Of a stretch of DNA of 64,000 nucleotides, positions 52,515 to 61,644 are shown piece after piece; position 1 is the first letter of the stretch, and each line of letters opens with the position of its first letter. Source of the stretch: CAJINA01 sp964636125 (GTDB lineage Bacteria > Desulfobacterota > Desulfobacteria > Desulfobacterales > CAJINA01); assembly GCA_964636125.1 (NCBI GenBank), contig CAZWPX010000018.1, positions 1 through 64,000 of the forward strand, given 5' to 3'. The translations under genes were made by a program, and so were the position numbers. Under the pieces are notes generated by a model, which was given only the letters and a program-made list of their open reading frames with translations, was not told the origin of the DNA and did not search any database.

Positions 52515-53843
52515 TTGAAAAACATTGATGCAAAAATTAGGAAGCTTTCACGTTTGATTCGGAAAGTCTGTACAAGCTATGAATTTGGTTTCATGTATGG
52601 TCATACTGAGCTGAACCGTAAAAGAATTTCCGAATTGGAAAAATTGATTGACAACGTTTCCGGTAACGATATTCAGGAGCAATTCAACCGGCGATTTGCG
52701 GGAATGGTTGGAAGGGGCGCCGGAATAAGTTTTGCCTCCGGTAGAATGGCCCTGTATTGTTTTCTCAAATCGATAGAGGTAGGGCCTGGGGACGAAGTCA
52801 TCTTGCCGGCTTTCACCTGTTCTGTAATGGTCAACGCGATTTTACGAACCGGAGCAAAACCTGTTTTTTGTGATATCGACAGGCATACATTCGGGTCTTG
52901 TGCGGCGGCTATAGATAAAAAAATCACCGGGCGAACAAGAGTCATCATCGCCCAGCACTCTTTCGGCATTCCTTGCGAAATCAATGACATCGTAGACCTT
53001 GCAACCCATAAGAATCTTTATCTGGTCGAAGACAGTGCGATCACCTTCTGTTCCAGTCGCAATGGTACCCAGACTGGTAATTTTGGAGATGTTGCCATAT
53101 TTTCCACCGACCATCACAAACCCCTCAACACCGTAACCGGTGGTTTTTTATATACCAATAACTTGAATATTTTAAAAAGTGTCCGGAAAAATTTTCCAGC
53201 GGTGCCTAGTCTGGATCCATTTCATCAACTCAGCATTTTTAAACAACTATTGTTTGAAAGACGCTGGATGCTGCCCGGAAAATATCCCCGGGCAAGGATT
53301 TTCTCTTTTTTAAATGCTGCAAAAAACCGCCTTTTAAAAACCCCGGATTTAAAAGGCCTTGAAACAGACTATGGGCGACCAGAAAATTTGCTGCAATCTT
53401 ATTATCCATACCCGGCCCAGCTACCGGCATTTGTAGCGCAACTTGGCCTCTGGCAACTTGACCAGTGGCCGTTTGAGGCGCAACGGAGGAAAAACCTTCT
53501 AAACACCTATTTGAAAATTGCTAAAGACTCTGGCATAAAAAATGTCCTGCCGGGAATATATTTTGACCCGCAAGTCGACATAATCCCCCTGCGGTTTGTT
53601 TACTGTCATCCTGAAGCACAGACACACCGTAATCGAATGTCGAAACGGATCGATACTCGGCAGACCTGGTTCAGAGAACCTGTTGTCGAATGTGAAAAGA
53701 CCCCTCAGGAGATGGGGTATGCATTGGGGAGTTGTCCAACAGCGGAACGTGTTTGCGAGGAAATAATCAACTGGCCCTGCCTTGCACCCCTCTCCTGGCA
53801 GGAGCGGCTCATTGCATTCTACCGCCAGGTAGTACTTGCATAA
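52515..53843 (+). CDS. DegT-family aminotransferase-like protein (second)
   Basis: A 442-residue PLP-fold protein. It has SFASGRMALYCFLKSIEVGPGDEV (phosphate cup), LPAFTCSVMVNAILRTGAKP, VEDSAITFCSSRNG and FSTDHHKPLNTVTGGFL with the candidate PLP lysine (about residue 207). The N-terminal 60 residues are a charged helical extension not usual in DegT enzymes. The start is TTG at 52515 without a clear ribosome site, so the N-terminus is uncertain. The His-Lys context differs from the common 'SFh..K' pattern. It could be an aminotransferase or a catalytically altered dehydratase-like member. Confidence 0.8.
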   Translation: MKNIDAKIRKLSRLIRKVCTSYEFGFMYGHTELNRKRISELEKLIDNVSGNDIQEQFNRRFAGMVGRGAGISFASGRMALYCFLKSIEVGPGDEVILPAFTCSVMVNAILRTGAKPVFCDIDRHTFGSCAAAIDKKITGRTRVIIAQHSFGIPCEINDIVDLATHKNLYLVEDSAITFCSSRNGTQTGNFGDVAIFSTDHHKPLNTVTGGFLYTNNLNILKSVRKNFPAVPSLDPFHQLSIFKQLLFERRWMLPGKYPRARIFSFLNAAKNRLLKTPDLKGLETDYGRPENLLQSYYPYPAQLPAFVAQLGLWQLDQWPFEAQRRKNLLNTYLKIAKDSGIKNVLPGIYFDPQVDIIPLRFVYCHPEAQTHRNRMSKRIDTRQTWFREPVVECEKTPQEMGYALGSCPTAERVCEEIINWPCLAPLSWQERLIAFYRQVVLA

Positions 53844-53932
53844 CACCTGTTTTGTTAAAAACCCAATCGTAACGGTGCATGCGTCCCTGAGGAAATTTTT
53901 ACCGGTCTCAACTTGATCTATACGGAGGAACG

Positions 53933-55054
53933 ATGATTCCTGTCTCAAGGCCCTCTTTAGGGGCGCAAGAACTGTCCGCGGTGGGCTCCATATTTGACAG
54001 CGGCTGGCTTGGTATGGGTAGTTCCACCTACGAGTTTGAAGAAAAAATCAAACACTACCTGGGGTGTGAGCACGTGATAGCCGTAAACACAGGGACTTCA
54101 GCACTGCATATCGCCCTGGACGGCTTTGGAATTGGTCCAGGAGACGAGGTCCTTGTGCCTTCCATGACCTATGCCGCGTGTATTCAGGCAATCCTGGCAA
54201 CCGGTGCTGTGCCTGTCTTCTGTGAGTGCTATCAGCAAAACCTGCTCATGGACATTGATGATTTGAAAAGGAGAATTACCCGGCACACCCGGGCGGTCAT
54301 GCCGGTCCACTACTGTGGGCAAGCCTGCGACATGGATGCATTGCTGGCCCTGGCCGCAGAAAATGATTTTTACATTATTGAAGATGCGGCCCACGCATTT
54401 GGATCAACCTGCGGACAAAGAAAAATCGGCAGTTTCGGACACGCAACCTGTTTCAGTTTTGATCCCATAAAAATTATCACCTGTGGCGAGGGCGGCGCCG
54501 TAACCTTGCAGGATGATACAAAGGCGGAACTCATCCGCCGTAAACGGATACTGGGTATCGACACGGAGACGTGGCATCGCTACCGTGATACCCGCAGTTG
54601 GTCTTATGCCGTAACGACAAATGGTTATCGCTATCATATGCCGAATATTAACGCGTCAATCGGTATTTCCCAACTTGAACGGATTGAAAAGTTCATTGAA
54701 AAACGGCGATCGATCTGTCTTGAATACGATGCTCATTTCAAAGGCCTGAAAACAGTGGCACCGCTCGAGGTCGATTATGCGGCGACAGCACCTTTTATGT
54801 ATATTGTCCGCGTTGCAGACGACCTGCGCGAGAAGTTTATCACCCGCCTTAAAGAACAGGCAATCGACACCGGGATTCATTACATTCCCAATCACATCCA
54901 TCCGTATTTCAAGCGATTTGTGCGCACAGATCTGCCGGTCACCGAATCGCTTGGTGCGCAAATTGTGACCCTGCCTCTGTTTTATGACCTGTCTGCTTCC
55001 GACGTCCGGTCGGTGATCGCCGCAGTCCTGAATTTTGAAAAAGAAAACGTTTAG
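53933..55054 (+). CDS. DegT/DnrJ/EryC1/StrS sugar aminotransferase (third)
   Basis: A 373-residue enzyme with canonical motifs: VNTGTSALHIALDGFGIGPGDEVLVPSMTYAA, VHYCGQACDMDALL, IIEDAAHAFGSTCG and CFSFDPIKIITCGEGGAV, where Lys is the PLP anchor (about residue 181). CGGAGGAACG precedes the ATG, which is the clearest ribosome site in this half of the locus. It probably aminates a nucleotide keto-sugar. It is followed by a GT2 gene overlapping its end in an alternative start, and a divergent DegT-like protein lies a kilobase further on. Confidence 0.9.
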   Translation: MIPVSRPSLGAQELSAVGSIFDSGWLGMGSSTYEFEEKIKHYLGCEHVIAVNTGTSALHIALDGFGIGPGDEVLVPSMTYAACIQAILATGAVPVFCECYQQNLLMDIDDLKRRITRHTRAVMPVHYCGQACDMDALLALAAENDFYIIEDAAHAFGSTCGQRKIGSFGHATCFSFDPIKIITCGEGGAVTLQDDTKAELIRRKRILGIDTETWHRYRDTRSWSYAVTTNGYRYHMPNINASIGISQLERIEKFIEKRRSICLEYDAHFKGLKTVAPLEVDYAATAPFMYIVRVADDLREKFITRLKEQAIDTGIHYIPNHIHPYFKRFVRTDLPVTESLGAQIVTLPLFYDLSASDVRSVIAAVLNFEKENV

Positions 55055-55079
55055 CATCAACCGATCCGCATTCAATCTT

Positions 55080-56015
55080 ATGGCACCCCTCGTCAGTATA
55101 AATCTATGTTGCTATAATGGTGAAAAATACCTGGATGAAACCCTGAGGAGCATTGTCAGCCAGACATTCAGTGACTGGGAACTGGTGGTCATTAACGATG
55201 GGTCCACGGATAACACCGAAGTAATTGTCAATACATATCGGGAACAGGGCTTCCCGATCATCTATCATTCACAGCCAAACGCCGGCCTCGGCGCCGCCCG
55301 CAATAAAGCCATTGAGTTATCCGGCGGCCGCCTGATCGCTTTCATCGACCAGGACGACCTTTGGCTGCCGGACAAACTGGCCAGACAGGTACCCTTGTTT
55401 GAAGATCTCGAGGTGGGACTGGTGTATTGTGATACGATTTTCTTTAACAATCGGGGAGATACGCAGCGGTTCTATGAAAAAAAAGGCTTTTACACCGGCA
55501 ATTGCTTTCGCCAGTTGCTGTCTCAATACTTTTTGTCGCTTGAAACCGTTGTCATCAGGCGTTCAGCGCTGAACAGTCTCGATGAGTGGTTTGATGTCCG
55601 CTTCAGTATGATTGAGGAGGGCGACCTTTTCAGGCGGATCGCTTACCATTGGAAGCTTGCCATGGTCGCTGAACCCCTGGCTAAATGGCGCGTGCATGCC
55701 GATAGCTGGTCCTGGAAAAAGGGGCACACGATCATAGCCGAAACGCAACAGATGCTGGCCAGATATCACCAGATCATACCGGCCTTTGCCCACCGGTATG
55801 CGCTAGAAATCAGAGCCCTCCAGCAGGGTGTCACCCTGGATGCCGCCTTTTTCCTCTGGAAGCAGGGCAATGGTCAAAAATGCCGCAACTTATTGCGACC
55901 CGCAATATTCAAAAATAAAAAGGCCTTGTTATTGTTCCTGATGTCGCTGCTGCCTGCACCCCTGGTAATGAGGATTATCAGAATTATTAAGCCCCACATC
56001 GTGGCGCCCGGTTGA
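55080..56015 (+). CDS. GT2 glycosyltransferase (second)
   Basis: A 311-residue family-2 glycosyltransferase. APLVSINLCCYNGEKYLDETLRSI (residues 2-25) is the first strand and helix, WELVVINDGSTDNTEVI the donor site, and RLIAFIDQDDLWLPDKLARQV gives the DxD motif. A C-terminal helical region follows (LLLFLMSLLPAPLVMRIIRIIK). ATG 55080 is preferred over an in-frame TTG at 55035 that overlaps the aminotransferase; no strong ribosome site supports either. It adds one sugar of the repeat unit; donor and acceptor are unknown. Confidence 0.85.
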   Translation: MAPLVSINLCCYNGEKYLDETLRSIVSQTFSDWELVVINDGSTDNTEVIVNTYREQGFPIIYHSQPNAGLGAARNKAIELSGGRLIAFIDQDDLWLPDKLARQVPLFEDLEVGLVYCDTIFFNNRGDTQRFYEKKGFYTGNCFRQLLSQYFLSLETVVIRRSALNSLDEWFDVRFSMIEEGDLFRRIAYHWKLAMVAEPLAKWRVHADSWSWKKGHTIIAETQQMLARYHQIIPAFAHRYALEIRALQQGVTLDAAFFLWKQGNGQKCRNLLRPAIFKNKKALLLFLMSLLPAPLVMRIIRIIKPHIVAPG

Positions 56016-56028
56016 ACCCGCAAAATAT

Positions 56029-57099
56029 ATGCTGCATTCAAACCCGTCCTTAGGATTTCAATCCTGTTTAAAATCGCTGGTCAGTACCAAACCTGCCCCG
56101 GGCTTCCATCGGCAGGTCTACTACGGTTATGCCCGGCAAGCCCTGGAAGATGCTTTCCAGATCATGGGCCTCCAGCCCGGAGACGGGATCCTCTATCCAG
56201 ACTATATTTGTGACGTAACCCTGGTACCCTGTCATCGCCTGGGGTTGAAAGTTCATTATTATCCGGTCAAGTCTGATTTCCAACCGGACTGGGGCGTTTT
56301 GGAAAGCCTGATCAACGACTCAATAAAAGCAGTTCTATCGGTAAACTTTTTCGGATTCCCGGCCAGCTTCGAAAAATGGCGCGAGGTGGTCAACAGGCAC
56401 AACATCTGGTGGGTGGAAGACAACGCCCATGGTTATGGAGGCCTTTACCGGGATAAAGAATTGGGCTCTTTTGGGGATATCAGTGTCGCCTGCCTGCGAA
56501 AAGTCCTGCCGTTGGTCAATGGGGCCAGTCTCCAAATCAACTCAAAGACCCTGGCTTCCCGAATGATGCCGCTGGGCCGCTTGCGCTATCGCCCCGGGGC
56601 GGAAGAATGCTGGCGCCTGGCAGGCTACGTCCTGCGCTGGACGAAGCTCCCCTGGAATCGGTTTAACAGGCACGCGTACCACCAAATGACACCGAGCGAT
56701 GAGACGGACAGGCGACCGCGCCAGATGGATTTACTTTCCCAACGGTTGATGCAACATATGGCTGCTAATCTGGAAAAATACAGATACATCCGGCGCCGGG
56801 CCTATTGTGCCTGGCACAATTTCAGTATTCGAAAAGGTCTGGAACCTGTTTTCAACACCCTGCCGGCAGGCACCAGCCCTCTGGTTTATCCCTGCTATGC
56901 AGCAAATATCCGGGCCAGGGACCGTTGGCTGGACTGGGGTAAAAAGCATCTGGTGGATATTCATACCTGGCCCAGTTTACCGCAGGCGTTAAGGGTTTCC
57001 CGCGCACCCAGCATCCGTAAATGGGAAAAGCTGCTCTGTTTTCCAGTCCACCAGGATGTCTCCGTTCAGCGGGACATCTACCCCCTGGCGGCGTTGTGA
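56029..57099 (+). CDS. DegT-like aminotransferase-fold protein (fourth, divergent)
   Basis: A 356-residue protein related to DegT enzymes but divergent. It retains VYYGYARQALEDAFQIMGLQPGDGI, YPDYICDVTLVPCHRLG, WWVEDNAHGYGGLYRD and DISVACLRKVLPLVNGASL, where Lys is a candidate PLP residue (about 159). The C-terminal domain is diverged, with CFPVHQDVS at the end as in DegT-like enzymes. It could be a PLP aminotransferase or a sensor. Its last codon overlaps the next start (GTGA). It forms a small coupled group with the CelD-like acyltransferase and the deacetylase. Confidence 0.68.
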   Translation: MLHSNPSLGFQSCLKSLVSTKPAPGFHRQVYYGYARQALEDAFQIMGLQPGDGILYPDYICDVTLVPCHRLGLKVHYYPVKSDFQPDWGVLESLINDSIKAVLSVNFFGFPASFEKWREVVNRHNIWWVEDNAHGYGGLYRDKELGSFGDISVACLRKVLPLVNGASLQINSKTLASRMMPLGRLRYRPGAEECWRLAGYVLRWTKLPWNRFNRHAYHQMTPSDETDRRPRQMDLLSQRLMQHMAANLEKYRYIRRRAYCAWHNFSIRKGLEPVFNTLPAGTSPLVYPCYAANIRARDRWLDWGKKHLVDIHTWPSLPQALRVSRAPSIRKWEKLLCFPVHQDVSVQRDIYPLAAL

Positions 57100-58202
57100 A
57101 GGTTTCCATCTATAACACCATTGAAGAGATTGAGGCCCTGTGGCGGGATTTCCAGAAAGAGGCGGATTGCTATGGTTTCCAGACTTATGAATGGCTTTGT
57201 CACTGGTACCGTGTCGTTGGACCCGCGTTGGATGCACGGCCCTGCATTGTCCTGGTGGCAGATGACCGCAACGCCCCTCTGCTGCTGTTTCCGCTCATGA
57301 TGCAGAACAAGATGGGGCTCACCTGCCTGGCTTTTGCAGATGGCCGGATCGCCGATTATAATGGCCCCCTAGTACATCCGAAGTACACCGAACTCAGCGG
57401 ATCCGGTGCCTTTACCGACATCTGGCAACAAATATGCAGGGTGTTACCACCGTGCGATGTGATCCATTTTCAAAAGATCCCGGGCATTATCAATCAGCAG
57501 ATGAATCCCCTACTGGCATTGCCGGCAGTACCGTTTCACGAAAACAGCTATTCCCTGGAGCTGACCGGTAGCTGGGACAGTTACTATCAAACGCGGGTAA
57601 AAAAACGATTGCGGGCGGACTCCCGACGGCAGCGCCGGCGGCTATCGCAGCTGGGTGATCTGCGCTTTGTTATGGTTAACTACAGTCGCGGTATCAGCGA
57701 CATAACAAGGACAATGATCGCCCAGAAGAAAAGACGTTACCAGGAAACCAACGCACCCGACCTTTTCAACGACCCGATTTACAGCCAATTCTATCTACAG
57801 GTGTCCCGGGGCCTGATGACTTCTGGACACCTGCACCTGTCAGCCCTGATGTTGGATGACACAGTTATAGCAACGCACTGGGGTATGATTCACCAAGATC
57901 GCTTCTATTACCTGCTGCCGACTTTTGCCGGCGGTGACTGGAAAAAGTATTCTCCGGGCCGACTATTGCTGGAACACCTTCTGGAATATGCTTTTAAAAC
58001 CCGGCTTAAGGTGTTTGATTTCACAATTGGCGGTGAGGCCTACAAAAGGGACTGGTGTAACAGCAAACTACGGCTGTATGAATACTTGCAGGTAAATACT
58101 CGCCGGGGAGAGGCTTACCGGCTGGCCAACAGGCTTAAAAATTTTGTCCGCAGCAGACCCCGGCTGCGTGCGAGACTGAGATTTTTCAAAAGTCCTCTGT
58201 AA
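57096..58202 (+). CDS. CelD/BcsL-like GNAT acyltransferase
   Basis: A 368-residue protein of the CelD/BcsL type (GNAT, FemAB-like). It carries ALWRDFQKEADCYGFQTYEWLCHWY near the start and a C-terminal acetyl-CoA-like region with ALMLDDTVIATHWGMIHQDRFYYLLPTF and DFTIGGEAYKRDWC. Such proteins are linked to cellulose and exopolysaccharide synthesis and are thought to acylate the polymer or its precursors. The GTG start (57096) overlaps the previous stop as GTGA, while a longer in-frame version would run through the DegT-like gene. It is followed 6 bases later by a polysaccharide deacetylase. Confidence 0.82.
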   Translation: MKVSIYNTIEEIEALWRDFQKEADCYGFQTYEWLCHWYRVVGPALDARPCIVLVADDRNAPLLLFPLMMQNKMGLTCLAFADGRIADYNGPLVHPKYTELSGSGAFTDIWQQICRVLPPCDVIHFQKIPGIINQQMNPLLALPAVPFHENSYSLELTGSWDSYYQTRVKKRLRADSRRQRRRLSQLGDLRFVMVNYSRGISDITRTMIAQKKRRYQETNAPDLFNDPIYSQFYLQVSRGLMTSGHLHLSALMLDDTVIATHWGMIHQDRFYYLLPTFAGGDWKKYSPGRLLLEHLLEYAFKTRLKVFDFTIGGEAYKRDWCNSKLRLYEYLQVNTRRGEAYRLANRLKNFVRSRPRLRARLRFFKSPL

Positions 58203-58208
58203 CTATTT

Positions 58209-59246
58209 GTGTTAGAATTTCCCCAAAAGCTCCCTGACGCACTTTTCCGATTGAAACAATTCTCATTTGTTAAAAGGATTGCCATGGCCTGTCGTGGGAC
58301 CTCCGCCATCCTGACCTATCACCGCGTATTGCCGGCCAGGGAAATTCGCCGGGGCAATCACCTGAATACTAGCATACTGGTATCACAGGAACTATTTGAG
58401 CGCCAGATCCGCTACCTGGTGCGGCAACATCAACTGGTTGCCATGGACGATCTGCCACAAAGCTTACAGAAAGAAACCGGATTCAGGGTTGCCATCACCT
58501 TTGATGATGGCTACAAGGACAATCTGGCGTATGCCCTCCCGGTTTTAAAGCAGTATCAAGCCCCGGCAACGGTCTACGTCACCACCCGGTTCCCGGAAGG
58601 CGACAGCCGAATGTGGTGGTATGAGCTGGCCGATATCTGCCAATCGCGCCGCCGTCTTGATTTTATCTGGAAAAACCAGCCGTATCGGTGGGGCATTGAC
58701 ACCTTGGAGAAAAAACGCAGGTGTTATGATATAGTCCAGAGCCTGATCCTCTCTTTGCCGGATTCGGAACGCCCGCAAATAATGGCTCTGATCAGAAAAA
58801 ACGACCCGATCAAAAGGTACCCTGAAAACTGCCTCACCTGGAAAGAAATTCGTTCCCTCAGCCTGAATCCACTTATCACCATAGGCGCCCACACCCTGTC
58901 CCACGCCCGCCTCCGGGAGCTTTCCGAGGCAGATGCCAGAAAAGAGATTCGTGGTTCCAAAGAGTTGCTGGAACAGAAACTGGGCTGCAAGGTTGCCCAT
59001 TTTTCCTATCCTTACGGTAGTTTGAATAACTTTGGAAACCGGGAGGTCGACATCGTTGCCCAAGCTGGTTTCGCGACGGCTGTTACCGGCCAGTGCGAAC
59101 ACGTTGGCGCATCGCCTGATCTTTACCGGCTGCCTCGCATACCGGTAGATATCACAGATACCCCTGATCGGCTGGATGCCAAATTGTCGAGCTTGAATTT
59201 CATCTACGGGGGGATCAACAAGCTGCGAACACTCGTCAAGGGGTAG
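58209..59246 (+). CDS. Polysaccharide deacetylase (NodB-homology, CE4)
   Basis: A 345-residue NodB-homology enzyme. ILTYHRVLP opens the domain, VAITFDDGYKDN carries the catalytic and metal Asp pair (about residues 96-107), and TIGAHTLSHARL provides the metal histidines, with HFSYPYGS near the end. It removes N- or O-acetyl groups from a sugar polymer or its lipid-linked precursor. Most CE4 enzymes are exported, but no signal peptide is seen here, so action on a cytoplasmic intermediate is likely. The GTG start at 58209 lacks a good ribosome site; the ATG at 58284 is an alternative. Confidence 0.87.
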   Translation: MLEFPQKLPDALFRLKQFSFVKRIAMACRGTSAILTYHRVLPAREIRRGNHLNTSILVSQELFERQIRYLVRQHQLVAMDDLPQSLQKETGFRVAITFDDGYKDNLAYALPVLKQYQAPATVYVTTRFPEGDSRMWWYELADICQSRRRLDFIWKNQPYRWGIDTLEKKRRCYDIVQSLILSLPDSERPQIMALIRKNDPIKRYPENCLTWKEIRSLSLNPLITIGAHTLSHARLRELSEADARKEIRGSKELLEQKLGCKVAHFSYPYGSLNNFGNREVDIVAQAGFATAVTGQCEHVGASPDLYRLPRIPVDITDTPDRLDAKLSSLNFIYGGINKLRTLVKG

Positions 59247-59316
59247 TAAGCCGCACCCTCAATATTCTTCCCCCTACCGATACTCATGTCGCTGGTCTTC
59301 AAAAGGATAATTTGCG

Positions 59317-60759
59317 ATGAAAGCACTGCTCATCCATCCCCCCTGGCTAAGGTTCTTCGGGGGCAGTTTGTCCATCGCCCCCATGGCCCTGAATTATATC
59401 GCCGCCTATATCCGCAGCAAACTCCCGCTTGTGGATATAGATGTCTACAACGCCGATCACTCCGACACCCTGGATCCGCTGTTCAGCAGCCATAGTTATG
59501 CACAGCTGCACCCAGTCTATTTGAGACGGCTCCACGATTTCAATGATCCCGTCTGGGAAGAAGTCCGCCAGACCATTACCGCGTTCAACCCGGATATCAT
59601 CGGAATCAGTGCCATGACAGCGTCTTATCCGGCGGCCTTGAATGTCAGTAAAATCGCCAAGAACTGCAAACCGGATATCCGGGTGGTTATGGGGGGCAAA
59701 CATCCCTCAGCCCTCCCGGAGGCAACACTGCAAAACAAGTCAGTTGACATAGTCGTAATCGGTGAAGGGGAAGAGACATTCGAAGAGCTGCTGCTTAACA
59801 GTCATAAACCGGAACAGATAAGCGGTATCGCCTTCAAAGATAGCCGCGGCAATGTCGCGTGGACAAAGGCGCGATCCTATATTGAAAATATCAACACCTT
59901 GCCCCTGCCGATATTCAAGTCATCCATCAACACCTACGACTTTGAAAAAGGGATTAAGCTGGCATCATACAAGTGGCGGATCATCGGCGCACGGGGGTGC
60001 CCGTTTAAGTGCATTTACTGCGCCAGTGATAAAAAGATTCGCTTCCGATCCCCCGAGAATATTTTACAGGAGATAGCCCATGTGAAAAAGCATTACGGCA
60101 TCCGTTCATTTCGTTTCGAAGATGACTCATTTTCCCTGAAACGTGACCGTGCTTTCCGCCTGTGTGAGTTGCTGCAGGCTGAAAATGTAAAATGGGAATG
60201 CAACACCCGGGTCGACCTGATTGATGCGGCTTTGGCTGCCGCTATGAAAAAGAGCGGTTGTAACCTTGTCTGGATAGGCGTTGAAACCGGTTCCGCAGCT
60301 ACCGCGCGGATCATCAATAAGCATATTTCCCTTGAAATGGTTGCCCGGGCCATAGAACTGTTCAAACAGAACCATATCATGGTGTGTGGATACTTTATGA
60401 TCGGGTTTCCCTGGGAAAAAGAAGCGGATATGGAGCAAACCTTGGCGGTTATCAAAAAACTACCTTTCGATGATTTCGAGTTGAATCTGACCACCCCTCT
60501 GCCCGGTACTGCGCTATTCGAGAACCTGGTTGCCGAGGGCAAAATCAACATAGCGTCGGAAGACTGGTCACGATATCACCAGGGCAGCCCGGATATGAAT
60601 TTTTCACAATATCCGGACGCAAAGTGGCAAAAGATTGTTTTCAAGCTGACCCGCCAGGCGGCCCGCCTGCACCAAAAACGAATGCTGATAAAGACGTTTA
60701 GGCTGTTCCTGCAAAACCCCCTTGTTACCACTAAAAGAGTAATAAACAGGCTGCGTTGA
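59317..60759 (+). CDS. B12-binding-type radical SAM protein (third)
   Basis: A 480-residue enzyme. The N-terminal cobalamin-type domain is LLIHPPWLRFFGGSLSIAPMALNYIAAYI, PDIIGISAMTASYPAALNV and VVMGGKHPSALPEATL, followed by IVVIGEGEETFEELL. The radical SAM motif is CPFKCIYC (about residues 228-235) with FRFEDDSFSLKRDRAF and LVWIGVETGSAATARI. It is a class-B-like enzyme, possibly a methyltransferase acting on an unactivated carbon, but no substrate evidence exists. It is followed 6 bases later by a GT2 gene, so it is an integral part of the locus. Confidence 0.85.
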   Translation: MKALLIHPPWLRFFGGSLSIAPMALNYIAAYIRSKLPLVDIDVYNADHSDTLDPLFSSHSYAQLHPVYLRRLHDFNDPVWEEVRQTITAFNPDIIGISAMTASYPAALNVSKIAKNCKPDIRVVMGGKHPSALPEATLQNKSVDIVVIGEGEETFEELLLNSHKPEQISGIAFKDSRGNVAWTKARSYIENINTLPLPIFKSSINTYDFEKGIKLASYKWRIIGARGCPFKCIYCASDKKIRFRSPENILQEIAHVKKHYGIRSFRFEDDSFSLKRDRAFRLCELLQAENVKWECNTRVDLIDAALAAAMKKSGCNLVWIGVETGSAATARIINKHISLEMVARAIELFKQNHIMVCGYFMIGFPWEKEADMEQTLAVIKKLPFDDFELNLTTPLPGTALFENLVAEGKINIASEDWSRYHQGSPDMNFSQYPDAKWQKIVFKLTRQAARLHQKRMLIKTFRLFLQNPLVTTKRVINRLR

Positions 60760-60765
60760 GAAACA

Positions 60766-61644
60766 ATGAGCCAGCCCACATTTAAACGACTGCCCATGCA
60801 CCCCATAGATATATCGGTCGTCATACCCTGTTTCAACGAGGCCGCCAACCCGCTTCTCGAAAAAACCCTGCAGAGTATCCTCACCCAGGAGGTGGATGCC
60901 AGCCTTGAACTCGTGGTTATTGATGACGGTTCGACCGACAAAAGTGCAGAGCGCATTACGGCCCTTTTAAAAAGAACACCGGCTCATCACCCTTGCCGAA
61001 TAATAACCGGCAACCTCAATCAAGGCATCGCCCGGGCCTTAAACAGAGGTATCCGGTCTGCCAGGGGCCGGTATATCCTGAGGATTGATTGTGGTGATAT
61101 TGCGCTGCCCGGGAGAGTGCGAAGGCAGTTTGATTATCTGGAGAAACACACACACATCGCTCTGGTGGGCGGGCTCGCACAATGGATTGATCGCCATGGG
61201 CATGTGATTGGCGAATACCCGTTCAACGCTAAACTAAAGTCACCCGGGTACAACCTTAAAAGAGAAATTTTGTATAAGAACCTGATGGTTCATGCCACTT
61301 GGATGGTGCGTCGAAAATTGTACGCAGACCTGGGGTACTACAATCCGGCTTATGTATTGGAAGATTATGAATTTCTGGTGAGAACTGTATCCCGAGGTTA
61401 TCACGCAGCGTTGCTACCGGAATATGACACCCTGATATACATGAACCCAGAGGGCCTTACCGGCGGTATTCTTAACGACAATGAAATTCAAAGAAGTATC
61501 TTTCAAATGAAAGCACTTTATATTGGCCGCCTTATCAGTCTTAAAAATATTGCCGGTCTCCTGAGAAGCGGTATCGGTCACCTGCTGTTATCCCTATTTT
61601 TTCCCCTCTATATTCGACTCAAGCAGAAATCGGGGTCCTCCTGA
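60766..61644 (+). CDS. GT2 glycosyltransferase (third)
   Basis: A 292-residue family-2 enzyme: ISVVIPCFNEAANPLLEKTLQSI near residue 12, LELVVIDDGSTDKSAERI, GIARALNRGIRSARGRYILRIDCGD with the acidic site, and VLEDYEFLVRTVSRGYHAAL. It ends with hydrophobic helices (LLSLFFPLYIRLK) that suggest membrane association. It abuts the next GT2 gene exactly (stop followed at once by ATG), so the two are co-translated. Confidence 0.87.
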   Translation: MSQPTFKRLPMHPIDISVVIPCFNEAANPLLEKTLQSILTQEVDASLELVVIDDGSTDKSAERITALLKRTPAHHPCRIITGNLNQGIARALNRGIRSARGRYILRIDCGDIALPGRVRRQFDYLEKHTHIALVGGLAQWIDRHGHVIGEYPFNAKLKSPGYNLKREILYKNLMVHATWMVRRKLYADLGYYNPAYVLEDYEFLVRTVSRGYHAALLPEYDTLIYMNPEGLTGGILNDNEIQRSIFQMKALYIGRLISLKNIAGLLRSGIGHLLLSLFFPLYIRLKQKSGSS

